Positions 51,517-60,505 of a stretch of DNA of 64,000 bases are shown piece by piece. The position numbers and the translations under genes were made by a program. Every line of letters starts with the position of its first letter. Position 1 is the first letter of the stretch. Origin of the DNA: Thermohahella caldifontis (GTDB lineage Bacteria > Pseudomonadota > Gammaproteobacteria > Pseudomonadales > Oleiphilaceae); contig NZ_CP154858.1 in NCBI RefSeq assembly GCF_041153465.1, positions 3,100,001 to 3,164,000 of the forward strand, in the 5' to 3' direction. Below the pieces are notes generated by a model. That model worked only from the letters and a program-made list of their open reading frames with translations, ran no database searches and was not told the origin of the DNA.

Positions 51517-52670
51517 ACCTGAATCGGATCCGGGAACAACTGGCCCGCCTGGTGGCGGAACCCTCCGTCTCGTCCGCCCTGCCGGAATGGGATCAGAGCA
51601 ACAAGGGCGTCATTGATCTTCTAGCCAACTGGTGCGAGGATCTGGGTTGCAGGGTTGAAGTGCAGCCCGTATCCGAAGCCCCCGAAAAATACAATCTCAT
51701 CGCCACGCTGGGGGAGGGGGAGAATGGCCTGATCCTGTCCGGCCACAGTGATACGGTGCCCTGGGACGCGGACCGCTGGCGCGACGACCCCTTCACCCTG
51801 ACGGAGGCGGATGAGCGCTGGTACGGTCTCGGTGTCTGTGACATGAAAGGTTTCTTTCCCATTGCCCTGGCGGCCATGGCGGCGCAGAAGTCCCGGCTCA
51901 GGCGTCCGGTGACGCTGATTGCCACCGCCGATGAGGAAAGCTCCATGTCCGGCATCCAGCGCCTGGTTCGGTCCCATGGTCGTCTCGGGCGTTATGCCAT
52001 TATCGGTGAACCCACCGGCATGGCACCGGTTTATCAGCACAAGGGCATTCTCATCAGCTCGCTGTCCATCGAAGGCCGCAGCGGTCATTCTTCCAACCCG
52101 GCATTGGGTGCCAGTGCGCTGGAGGCCATGGCCGATGCCTTGCATGCGTTGCGACGGGTGCGGGCATCCTGGGCCGACCGCTACCGCGACCCGGCATTCG
52201 AGGTGGCCGTCCCGACATTGAATTTCGGTTGCATACATGGCGGGGACAATGCGAACCGGATCTGTGGTCATTGCGAACTGCAATTTGATGTCAGGCTGCA
52301 TCCGGGCATGGACATTCGCGAGACGGAATCCATGCTGCGTGATGCGGTCGCGCCGGTTGCGGAGGACTGGGGCGTCACCATCCGCCTCAATCAGATCTTT
52401 GCCGGCGTGCCGCCTTTCCGGCAGACCCCCGAGGCAGACCTGGTTCGTTTCAGCGCCGACCAGACCGGACAGCCGCCCAAGTCCGTGGCCTTTGCCACGG
52501 AGGCTCCTTTTCTTGCGGCGCAGGGCATCGAAACGGTGGTGCTCGGGCCGGGGCATATTGACCAGGCGCATCAGCCGAACGAATATATGGATCTCAGATT
52601 TGTTCCCGCCATGCAGCGTTATCTGGAGGCGGCAGTGGATCGGTACTGCACAGGGAGCACCCCCGGTTGA
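51513..52670 (+). CDS. argE: Acetylornithine deacetylase
   Basis: This 385-residue M20 metallopeptidase-fold enzyme releases ornithine from N-acetylornithine. Zinc-site motifs are SGHSDTVPWD (about 75-84), YGLGVCDMKGF, ATADEESSM (about 145) and the late GPGHIDQAHQPNEY. The probable start is a TTG that overlaps the upstream stop as TTGA, giving the family N-terminus (LNRIREQLARLVAEPSVSS). The argA start uses the same arrangement. Possessing ArgE together with ArgA indicates the linear pathway. Confidence 0.93.
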   Translation: MNLNRIREQLARLVAEPSVSSALPEWDQSNKGVIDLLANWCEDLGCRVEVQPVSEAPEKYNLIATLGEGENGLILSGHSDTVPWDADRWRDDPFTLTEADERWYGLGVCDMKGFFPIALAAMAAQKSRLRRPVTLIATADEESSMSGIQRLVRSHGRLGRYAIIGEPTGMAPVYQHKGILISSLSIEGRSGHSSNPALGASALEAMADALHALRRVRASWADRYRDPAFEVAVPTLNFGCIHGGDNANRICGHCELQFDVRLHPGMDIRETESMLRDAVAPVAEDWGVTIRLNQIFAGVPPFRQTPEADLVRFSADQTGQPPKSVAFATEAPFLAAQGIETVVLGPGHIDQAHQPNEYMDLRFVPAMQRYLEAAVDRYCTGSTPG

Positions 52671-53989
52671 ACACAAGTTCCACAGATCAGGTAGCCTGGT
52701 TTCGCCACACATCACCCTATATTCATGCACATCGGGGCAAAACCCTCGTCATCATGCTGGATGGCAGCGTGTTTGCAGATGAAAGCTACAAGCGAATCGT
52801 CGCGGACGTGACCCTGCTCAACAGCCTGGGACTCAAGACGGTGCTGGTCTTCGGTGTCCGGCATGACGTGGAGCATGCCCTGGCCCTTTCCGGAGAACCT
52901 TCACGTCTGCATCATGGCATGCGGGTGACCGATGAACACGCCATGGAAGTGGTGGCACAGATGGCCGGTGCACTCAGGGCACGCCTTGAGGCGCGTTTCA
53001 GCATGGCGTTGCCCAACTCTCCCATGCATCACAGCTCGGTGAAGGTGTGTTCGGGCAACTTTGTCACGGCGCGTCCGGTTGGTGTGCTCGATGGCGTGGA
53101 TCTGTGCCTGACCGGGACGGTGCGCCGGGTAGACGCTCAGGCCATTCAGAGCCTGCTGGAGCAGGGATTTGTCGTGCTGATTCCGCCGATCGGCTGTTCC
53201 CTGACGGGGGAGCTCTTCAATCTTTCTGCCGAAGACACCGCCGGCGCAGTGGCCGCAAGCCTCAGGGCGGACAAGCTCATACTCTATGACGCCCTGCCGG
53301 CACTCGAAAATGCCGATGGCAAACCCTGTCGTGAAATCACGGCGCAGGAGGCCCGTCATCTTGCGCGTACCTTGCCGCCGGATTCGGAAAGGCGTCGCAA
53401 GCTGGAAGCCGGCTGCCGTGCGCTGGAGCAGGGTGTGCGGCGGGTGCACTGGATCAGCTGGAAGCGGGATGGCGCGATCCTGGAGGAGTTGTTCACTCGT
53501 GACGGTGTGGGGACGCTGATTACCGATGAGTCGTACGAGCAGGTGCGCACGGCGACCATCGAGGATGTGTCCAGCATTCTCGAACTCATACGGCCTCTGG
53601 AGGAATCGGGCGTTCTGGTACGCCGCTCCCGCGAAGTCCTGGAACGTGAAATTGACCACTTCATCATTGACGAGCGGGACGGTGCCGTGATCGGTTGTGC
53701 CGCGCTGCATCCGTTTGAGGGCGAAAATGCGGCGGAGCTGGCCTGCGTGGCGGTGCGCCCGGATTATGCCGGGCAGGGACGAGGCGAGCGCCTGCTCGCC
53801 CGTGCCGAGCGTCTGGCCCGCGAGCGCGGTATCCGGAGGCTGTTTGTGCTCACCACCCAGACCGCACACTGGTTTATCGAACACGGCTTTGAGCCGGCAA
53901 CGCCGGATGCCCTGCCGGTCACACGCCAGAAAACTTACAACTGGCAGCGAAACTCCAAGGTGTTCGTCAAGACGCTGGAAGACGCGTGA
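52667..53989 (+). CDS. argA: N-acetylglutamate synthase (amino-acid acetyltransferase)
   Basis: This 440-residue enzyme commits glutamate to arginine synthesis. It has an N-terminal amino acid kinase-like regulatory domain (about 20-285, HRGKTLVIMLDGSVFADESYKRIVADVTLLNSLG) and a C-terminal GNAT acetyltransferase domain (about 295-440, with VRPDYAGQGRGERLLARAERLARERGI as the acetyl-CoA loop). The ending RQKTYNWQRNSKVFVKTLEDA is typical of ArgA. It starts at a TTG overlapping the argE stop (TTGA). The last 55 bases overlap the convergent peptidase gene. Confidence 0.95.
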   Translation: MNTSSTDQVAWFRHTSPYIHAHRGKTLVIMLDGSVFADESYKRIVADVTLLNSLGLKTVLVFGVRHDVEHALALSGEPSRLHHGMRVTDEHAMEVVAQMAGALRARLEARFSMALPNSPMHHSSVKVCSGNFVTARPVGVLDGVDLCLTGTVRRVDAQAIQSLLEQGFVVLIPPIGCSLTGELFNLSAEDTAGAVAASLRADKLILYDALPALENADGKPCREITAQEARHLARTLPPDSERRRKLEAGCRALEQGVRRVHWISWKRDGAILEELFTRDGVGTLITDESYEQVRTATIEDVSSILELIRPLEESGVLVRRSREVLEREIDHFIIDERDGAVIGCAALHPFEGENAAELACVAVRPDYAGQGRGERLLARAERLARERGIRRLFVLTTQTAHWFIEHGFEPATPDALPVTRQKTYNWQRNSKVFVKTLEDA

Positions 53990-55044
53990 GCGTCCAGCTC
54001 CTGTAAGGTGGCCTGGCGCTGAGCCTCCGGCCGGGTCGCCAGTTCCCCGAACCAGGCGACCATGGCTGGCCAGTTCCGGTGCAGTCGGCCGAACTGAACC
54101 TCAAGTGCACCTACCCAGCGGGTATAGCTGCGAACGGTCAGCAGACGGGCATTGTTCAGCGGTGTCTGCCAGCTCCGTGCCCAGGGCTTCAGCGCCGGAT
54201 GCCGGTCGGCACAGTCCCCGAGAGACTGTGCAAAGCGCCTGAACAAAGGCTCGCGACGCTCGCGTGCCTGTTCGGGTGTGGAGGCCGCGTACAGGGGCTC
54301 CAGCGCCTCAATCAGCTGTCCGACCAGATTGGCGAAGGCGGCTCGTGCTGCCTGCCTCCTCTGATAGGCCATGAGTTCCGGCAGCCATCCCTGGTCCTGA
54401 GCAAATGCCCGGGCGCCGGACTGCTCAACAAAGGTGGCCCAGCTTTCGCTCAGGGTGATATCACCCTTGACCCAGACAGTCTTGTGCGCCAGTTCATGAA
54501 AGATCAGCGCAGCGGTATCCAGGGGAGCCGGGCCGAGCATGGTGCTGAGTACCGGATCATCAAACCACCCCAGGGTGGAATAGGCACTGGCTCCCCCGAT
54601 CCACACATCGTCTTCCGCAAAACGCCGGGCGGCCATCTCGGCGTCCATGCGGTCAAAATAGCCCCGATAACCCACACACCCGGCCACCGGGAAGCACCAG
54701 GTACGCAACTGCAGACGATTGGGCGGACTGACGAACAGATTCCACACCACGGCTGGTCGGTCCAGCGCGACCCAGGTGGTATAGCTGTCATCCACGCGCA
54801 GGCTCATGCGGTCGCGGGCAAAGGTGCGTGCGGACTGGACGGCCAGCAGATGCCGGCGGATGGCTTCGGGGGTATGCTCATCCGCGAGGACTTCCCGGAC
54901 GGGGCGGGCCTGGCGCATGAGGGACAGATGTCCGGATGCAGCCTGCCAATAGTAGGCAAATGATTCGCAGCCCGCTAGAATAACGGTCAAAATGAGCCAT
55001 GGCAGACGCCACAGGCGCCGTGTGCCCAGACCTGATCCGTTCAT
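53935..55044 (-). CDS. Predicted zinc aminopeptidase lipoprotein (COG4324-type)
   Basis: This 369-residue lipoprotein has lipobox LAGC with Cys26. The zinc motif is HELAH (H183, E184, H187) in AALIFHELAHKTVWVKGDITLSESWATFVEQ, with E200 the likely third ligand. That arrangement and the GGASAYSTLGWFDDPVLSTML segment match a family annotated as predicted aminopeptidases. The substrate is unknown. The C-terminus overlaps argA by 55 bases on the other strand. It is divergent from the second PilZ-DUF1631 gene. Confidence 0.8.
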   Translation of the reverse strand: MNGSGLGTRRLWRLPWLILTVILAGCESFAYYWQAASGHLSLMRQARPVREVLADEHTPEAIRRHLLAVQSARTFARDRMSLRVDDSYTTWVALDRPAVVWNLFVSPPNRLQLRTWCFPVAGCVGYRGYFDRMDAEMAARRFAEDDVWIGGASAYSTLGWFDDPVLSTMLGPAPLDTAALIFHELAHKTVWVKGDITLSESWATFVEQSGARAFAQDQGWLPELMAYQRRQAARAAFANLVGQLIEALEPLYAASTPEQARERREPLFRRFAQSLGDCADRHPALKPWARSWQTPLNNARLLTVRSYTRWVGALEVQFGRLHRNWPAMVAWFGELATRPEAQRQATLQELDAHASSSVLTNTLEFRCQL

Positions 55045-55133
55045 GACTGCCTCCTGCTCGTGAATCGGGTCTATACTACCTCAACCGGGCCCGATTCTCA
55101 GGCCTGCGCAGATATCAGGACACAAGGATTCTT

Positions 55134-58067
55134 ATGGAACGACGGGTCAGTCCTCGCAGGACCATTCAGCTCAATGCCTCGCTGACCGGACCGAAGGGTC
55201 GTACGTGGCGGATCCAGATCCAGGACTTCTGTTCCGGCGGACTGTTCTTCAATATCAGCCCCCAGCAACCGGACGGGGTCATTCCGCAGGGCATTCAGGG
55301 CGTGGGACTGAAGTCCGGGGACATGGCAAGCATTGCCTTTGCGGATGTCCTCACGGCGCGGGAGTATGTGCTCAACGGCGAGATTGTGCGTGTGCTGCCC
55401 GAAGGGGCGGCCTTGCGTCTGGACAAGCCCAATCCTGCGGCGATTGGTGCCATGCTCCGCATCAGTGCGGCGGAAAATCTCCAGTCCGAAACCCGTGTCC
55501 GTCCCCGCAATGCCGTCAGCGATGCCTTGCGCGGTGAAGTGCGCAAGCGTGTGGATGCCCAGGTCCGGCCTCTCGTTCAGTCCGCACTGGAGCAGATTCC
55601 CGATGCCCTCATGGCCGCCGCCAGCCGGGCCGGGAGCGATCAGGAGCAGAACCGCATCGCCGATGCAGCCACTCTGATCCGGCATCAGGCGCGCAGACTC
55701 CTGAGCACGGCGATGGACGCACTGCCACGGATGATGCAGCCGACCGCAGCCGTCAGTTTTGCGGGTTCTCCGGCAGGACAGAGCAACAGTACACTGAGCC
55801 TGGTGGACAAGGACGAGTTCGAGGACTGGCTGGTACTCAAGGTCATGTCCACGCGCGCCGAGACCCGCTACCGGAACCTGCTCCTGCAGCTGAAACTGCG
55901 TCTGGATGCCGCCGATATCGGCGCGCTGCCCGGCCATCACCCGGTGGGCCCCGCGGTGCTTTGCCATGCCTTCCGTGAAGCGATCAAGCCGCTCGGCCAG
56001 GGCGTGGCCATCGAGAAGCTCTGTTATCAGGTCTTTGACCGGGAAGTGCTGCAACATCTTGATCCCTTGTATGAAGATCTGAACCAGTACCTGATCAAGG
56101 CCGGCGTGCTCCCGGATCTGGACCTCAGCCGTTACATGTCCGCGGGGGTTCCGGCTGACAAGACGGCAAGCAAGACGGTGGAAGAGAAGCCGGTCGCCAC
56201 CGCGCCCGGGTCGGATGAAAAGGCACAGGGACAGGCGCCGGCCAGGGAAACACCCGGAGCCAGACCCGGGGCTGAGGGCCGTCTGGGTGGCAGCGCATCG
56301 TCCCTGCCGGAAGATACGACGGAAACGCTGCGCCGGGCCCGGCACCAGCGCTCTGCGACACGAGAGGCCGCTTCCCGCATTCATGAAGGGCTGTCAAGCG
56401 CGGAGCACTCCTTTTCAACCGTGCGCAACCTGTTCAGGCAGCTGGAAACACTGCGTTCACGCCGAGCGGTGGCGGATACGGAAGAACCGGCAGTTCCTGT
56501 CACCGAACAGCCTCAGGATGCCGTTTCCAGCGAGGAGCTGATCGAAACACTGGCACCCACGCAGCCCGCACCGGCGATACCGCTGGAAGAATTGGAGAAT
56601 CGGCAGAACTCGCTGAAGGCACGCCTGCGCAAAGCCTGGGCATCCGGCAAGATGAAACCCCTGACGCCGAAACAGGGGGAGGCCGTGGATGTGGTGGACC
56701 AGTTCTTCATGAGCCTGCTGCAAAGCCCGCGGGTCTCCGATACCGCCAAATCCCAGATCCGCAGTCTGGAACTGCCCCTGTTGCGTCTGTTGCTTCGCAA
56801 TCCGGAATTCTTCGAGGATCGGGATGCGCCGGCACGCAAGGTCATCAACCGGCTTGCTCAGATTGGTGTCAAGGGTGCACGCCTCAGCCCTGTCAATGTA
56901 CAGCGTGTCAATGCGCTGGTCGCCCGCATCCAGCAGGAAGCCGCCAATGATCCGGATGTGTTTGATGAAGTGCTGACCGAGCTGGATGAACTGGTGGAGC
57001 GTCAGAATCTGCTGTACCGGCGCAACGTGGAGCGCGTGACGGCGGCCGCGGAGGGACAGCAGAAGGTCGATCTGGCCCGGCGTGCGGTAACGGAAGCGCT
57101 GGCGCGCCGGATTGCAGGCCGGAAGGTTCCGAAAGCCCTGGTGACGCTGCTTGATGGCGGATGGCGTGATCTGCTTATTCTGACCCACATCCGGCAGGGC
57201 GAGCAGAGCGAAGCCTGGCAGAACTACCTGAGCGTCGTGGACCTGTTGATGGCCTTTGCCGAGAATCCGGAGACGCCGGTCAACCTCCGCGATCTGCTTG
57301 CCCTGATTCAGGAGGGGCTGGCCACCATTTCCAGCAGTCACCTGCCATCGGGGCATATTCGTGATGCGCTGAAGGATTTTCTGGTTCGCGGTGTCAGCGA
57401 ACCGGTGGAAAAGGTGGATCTGGTGGAGGAAGAGGTGGCGACGCCTCCCGATCCGGAAGTGCTGGCCGAGGAAGCCAGAAAGGCCGGATTGCATCGCTGG
57501 CTGAGCCGCGCCCAGCAGCTGAAGACCGGAGACTGGTTGCGGCTGCAGCAACCCGGAGAGGAAGCGCCGCAGTTTATCCGGCTCGTCTGGATTGGTGCGA
57601 ACTTCAGTCGTTATGTCTTCGTGAACCACCAGGGCATGAAGGTGGTGGATCTGGAGCCCCTCACGCTGGCCCGCTATCTGCGTGACGGCATTGCCGTACC
57701 GGATCCGGAGCATGACAAGGAGATCGTTGACGAAAGTCTCGACATCATGGTCAAGAACCTGTACGAGCAGCTTTCATTCGCATCGACCCACGATGAACTG
57801 ACGCGGGTGATGCATCGCAAGGAATTCGAGCGGCAGCTTGCCCTGTGGCTTGAGCAGAAGGCCCCGGACAGCGTCATTGAAGTGGTGCTGGTTTCCCTGG
57901 AAGGCTTCAGGCTGATCAACGATTCCTTCGGGTTTGACGCCGGTGATGAGGTGCTGCGCACTCTGGCCGGCCGCATGCAGGCTTTCTGCCAGGGCCGGGA
58001 ACTGGTGGGGCGCTTCGGGGGGACGAATTCATTCTTGCCCTGGACGGGGGCGGCGAGCCGCGGGTGA
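55134..58067 (+). CDS. PilZ-DUF1631-GGDEF protein, N-terminal part of a frameshifted PilZ-DUF1631-GGDEF-EAL gene
   Basis: The 977-codon frame holds PilZ (about 1-110, RRVSPRR at 3-9 and DFCSGG at 31-36), DUF1631 (about 125-800) and most of a GGDEF domain (from about 880). The frame slips at GGGGGG (58017-58022): RFGG is followed by TNSFLPW and a stop at 58067. One added G restores RFGGDEFILALDGGGEPRVT and joins the EAL half into a 1300-residue protein. The architecture and DUF1631 sequence are paralogous to the gene at 15050. AAGGA precedes the ATG. Confidence 0.85.
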   Translation: MERRVSPRRTIQLNASLTGPKGRTWRIQIQDFCSGGLFFNISPQQPDGVIPQGIQGVGLKSGDMASIAFADVLTAREYVLNGEIVRVLPEGAALRLDKPNPAAIGAMLRISAAENLQSETRVRPRNAVSDALRGEVRKRVDAQVRPLVQSALEQIPDALMAAASRAGSDQEQNRIADAATLIRHQARRLLSTAMDALPRMMQPTAAVSFAGSPAGQSNSTLSLVDKDEFEDWLVLKVMSTRAETRYRNLLLQLKLRLDAADIGALPGHHPVGPAVLCHAFREAIKPLGQGVAIEKLCYQVFDREVLQHLDPLYEDLNQYLIKAGVLPDLDLSRYMSAGVPADKTASKTVEEKPVATAPGSDEKAQGQAPARETPGARPGAEGRLGGSASSLPEDTTETLRRARHQRSATREAASRIHEGLSSAEHSFSTVRNLFRQLETLRSRRAVADTEEPAVPVTEQPQDAVSSEELIETLAPTQPAPAIPLEELENRQNSLKARLRKAWASGKMKPLTPKQGEAVDVVDQFFMSLLQSPRVSDTAKSQIRSLELPLLRLLLRNPEFFEDRDAPARKVINRLAQIGVKGARLSPVNVQRVNALVARIQQEAANDPDVFDEVLTELDELVERQNLLYRRNVERVTAAAEGQQKVDLARRAVTEALARRIAGRKVPKALVTLLDGGWRDLLILTHIRQGEQSEAWQNYLSVVDLLMAFAENPETPVNLRDLLALIQEGLATISSSHLPSGHIRDALKDFLVRGVSEPVEKVDLVEEEVATPPDPEVLAEEARKAGLHRWLSRAQQLKTGDWLRLQQPGEEAPQFIRLVWIGANFSRYVFVNHQGMKVVDLEPLTLARYLRDGIAVPDPEHDKEIVDESLDIMVKNLYEQLSFASTHDELTRVMHRKEFERQLALWLEQKAPDSVIEVVLVSLEGFRLINDSFGFDAGDEVLRTLAGRMQAFCQGRELVGRFGGTNSFLPWTGAASRG

Positions 58068-59035
58068 CGGCCCTGCTGAACGAGGTGCTTGGCGAGCCCG
58101 TGCCCATCGGGACGGACCGGGTCAGTGTCAGGGCGGTTGCCGGTTTCGTATCGGTCACGGCAAGGGAATCAGCGGCCACCAGTCTGATTGCTGCAGCCAA
58201 GTCGGCGGCAGATGATGCGGCCCGGCAGGAGAAACGTGTGGTGGCCGGGCATCTGGATGATCAGGTTCAGGCGCGCCGGGAGCGGGTACTGGCTGAGGTG
58301 GCACGCATCCATGACAAGCTTGACAATGAGCGCCTGTTGCTGCGCTGCCAGAAAATCATCCCGCTCAAGGCCGACACGGCACTGGGGCCACAGTATGAAA
58401 TCCTCCTGAGTATCCACGACTCACAGGGACAACTGATCCCCGCTGTCGATTTCGTCCGTGCGGCAGAGCAGTACAACCGCATGCAGGATGTGGATCGCTG
58501 GGTGGTGGGCCGGGTGCTGGACTGGATGGTGGCCAACCGCAGCCGGATCGAGTCTCTGGGCGGCATTTCCATCAACCTTTCCGGGCATTCGCTGAATGAT
58601 GAAGTGTTGCTGGAATACATTTTCGAGAAACTGACCCATTTCGACTGCCCCCTGGACAAGATCACCTTCGAGATTACCGAAGCCTCTGCCATTACCCAGC
58701 TTGCTGACGTGGTGGATTTCATCAACGAGCTGCACGAATATGGTGCCCATTTCTGCCTGGGCAACTTCGGTACCGGGGTCAGTTCGGTGCAGTTTCTCAA
58801 GCAACTGCCGGTGGACATGATCAAGATCGACGGCTCATTCATCCGCGATCTGCATACGGACAAGAATGATCAGCTGATGGTGCGCTCCATGACCGAAATG
58901 GCCCACTTTTTGGGCAAGGAAGTGGTGGCGCCGCACGTGGAGCACCGTGAAGTGGTCACCACGCTCAAGATGCTGGGCGTGGACTACGCCCAGGGATTCC
59001 ACATTGAACGTCCGCGGCAGCTGGACACCCTCTGA
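58064..59035 (+). CDS. EAL-domain C-terminal part of the frameshifted PilZ-DUF1631-GGDEF-EAL gene (degenerate EAL)
   Basis: This is a 323-codon frame continuing the previous entry. Residues after the GGDEF tail form an EAL domain with EIL, INLSGHSL and FEITE kept. However, the catalytic DDFGTG is changed to GNFGTG and the later VAEGVE-type Glu to VAPHVE. Loss of metal-binding acids means phosphodiesterase activity is unlikely, and it may only bind cyclic-di-GMP. The GTG at 58064 lies inside the broken region and is probably not a natural start. The EAL half would be made only by frameshifting or in a version with seven Gs. Confidence 0.8.
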   Translation: MTALLNEVLGEPVPIGTDRVSVRAVAGFVSVTARESAATSLIAAAKSAADDAARQEKRVVAGHLDDQVQARRERVLAEVARIHDKLDNERLLLRCQKIIPLKADTALGPQYEILLSIHDSQGQLIPAVDFVRAAEQYNRMQDVDRWVVGRVLDWMVANRSRIESLGGISINLSGHSLNDEVLLEYIFEKLTHFDCPLDKITFEITEASAITQLADVVDFINELHEYGAHFCLGNFGTGVSSVQFLKQLPVDMIKIDGSFIRDLHTDKNDQLMVRSMTEMAHFLGKEVVAPHVEHREVVTTLKMLGVDYAQGFHIERPRQLDTL

Positions 59036-59077
59036 CGGGCGCAATGCAGTCCGGCACCTGATCCTGCACCAAGGCTG

Positions 59078-60505
59078 TCAGTCCTCCGAATCCGCCGTAT
59101 CGTGCATGCCCAGCTCCTTCAGCTTGCGGGTCAGGGTGTTGCGTCCCCAGCCCAGCAAGTCCGCTGCATCTTTCTTGCGCCCGCCGGTGTGCGCCAGGGC
59201 CACCTCAATCAGGGTCCGCTCAAAGGCAGGTACGGCCTGCTCCAGGATGGCCGTCTCCCCCCGCTTCAGGGCATCGGTTGCCCACTGGCGCAGCGCCGGT
59301 TGCCATGCAGGCGTGACCTGGTGGGTCGCGGGTATTTCCGGTCTCAGTTCCGGAGGCAGATCCTCAACCTGAACCTCCTTGCCGGCCGCCATGACCGTCA
59401 GCCAGCGACAAAGGTTTTCAAGCTGCCGCACATTGCCCGGCCAGGGCAACTGTTTGAGAAAGCTTTCCGCCTCGGGTGTCAGCACCTTGGGTTCTGCATT
59501 CAATTCGCGCGCGGCCCTGGCGAGAAAATGGCGCGCCAGTCTGGGAATGTCTTCCCTGCGGTCACTCAGTCTGGGCAGGTGAATCCGGATCACGTTGAGC
59601 CGGTGGAACAGATCCTCGCGGAAGCGGCCCTCGGCCACCAGTGTTTCGAGATCCTGATGCGTTGCCGCAATGATGCGCACATCTGCCCGCACGGGGGTGG
59701 ACCCGCCCACACGAAAGAACTCGCCGTCTGCCAGCACGCGCAGCAGCCGGGTCTGTGCATCGGCGGGCATGTCACCGATCTCGTCCAGGAACAGAGTCCC
59801 GCCACGGGCCTGCTCGAACCGCCCCTGTCGACTTGCCGCAGCACCGGTAAACGCCCCCTTCTCGTGGCCGAACAGTTCCGACTCGATCAGATCCTTCGGA
59901 ATGGCAGCCATGTTCAGCGCGATGAAGGGCGCATTCCGGCGCGGGCTGTGCTGATGCAGTGCCCGCGCCACCAGTTCCTTGCCGGTACCGGACTCCCCGT
60001 TGATCAGGACGGTGATGCTGGATTGCGAGAGCCGGCCGATGGCACGAAACACCTCCTGCATCGCCGGTGCCTCACCGATGATCTCCGTCGTCTGTTCCGA
60101 GGGCTCGGTAGCCGGCGCGTGAATCCGTCTGGACTCCCGGGCGTGATGGATGGCCCGCTGAATCTGGGCTACCGCTTCGTCCAGGTCAAACGGCTTGGGG
60201 AGATATTCAAAGGCACCCGACTGGTAGGAGGACACCGCACTTTCCAGATCAGAGTGGGCCGTCATGATGATCACCGGCAGTTCAGGCCAGCGCTCGTGAA
60301 TTTCCGACAGCAATGACAAGCCATCCTGACCCGGCATGCGGATATCGCTCACAATCACATCGGGCTGATCGGATTCCAGCAGGTTCAGGACGCCCTCTGC
60401 AGAGGAGAAGGTCCGGCACCCGATGCCAGCCTGTTCAAGCGCCTTTTCAAGTATCCAGCGAATGGATGTGTCGTCATCAATGATCCAGACCAGTCCGTCC
60501 GTCAT
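59078..60505 (-). CDS. ntrC: Nitrogen regulation response regulator NtrC
   Basis: This 475-residue sigma-54 activator has three domains. The receiver domain has phosphoacceptor D54 (VIVSDIRMPGQDG). The AAA+ domain (about 140-375) has Walker A GESGTGKE and the sigma-54 contact loop GAFTGA. A Fis-type helix-turn-helix lies at the end (GGRKKDAADLLGWGRNTLTRKLKELGM). When phosphorylated by NtrB it activates nitrogen-limitation genes including glnA. It overlaps ntrB by ATGA. I chose the ATG at 60505. The frame opens 20 codons earlier inside ntrB. Confidence 0.96.
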   Translation of the reverse strand: MTDGLVWIIDDDTSIRWILEKALEQAGIGCRTFSSAEGVLNLLESDQPDVIVSDIRMPGQDGLSLLSEIHERWPELPVIIMTAHSDLESAVSSYQSGAFEYLPKPFDLDEAVAQIQRAIHHARESRRIHAPATEPSEQTTEIIGEAPAMQEVFRAIGRLSQSSITVLINGESGTGKELVARALHQHSPRRNAPFIALNMAAIPKDLIESELFGHEKGAFTGAAASRQGRFEQARGGTLFLDEIGDMPADAQTRLLRVLADGEFFRVGGSTPVRADVRIIAATHQDLETLVAEGRFREDLFHRLNVIRIHLPRLSDRREDIPRLARHFLARAARELNAEPKVLTPEAESFLKQLPWPGNVRQLENLCRWLTVMAAGKEVQVEDLPPELRPEIPATHQVTPAWQPALRQWATDALKRGETAILEQAVPAFERTLIEVALAHTGGRKKDAADLLGWGRNTLTRKLKELGMHDTADSED

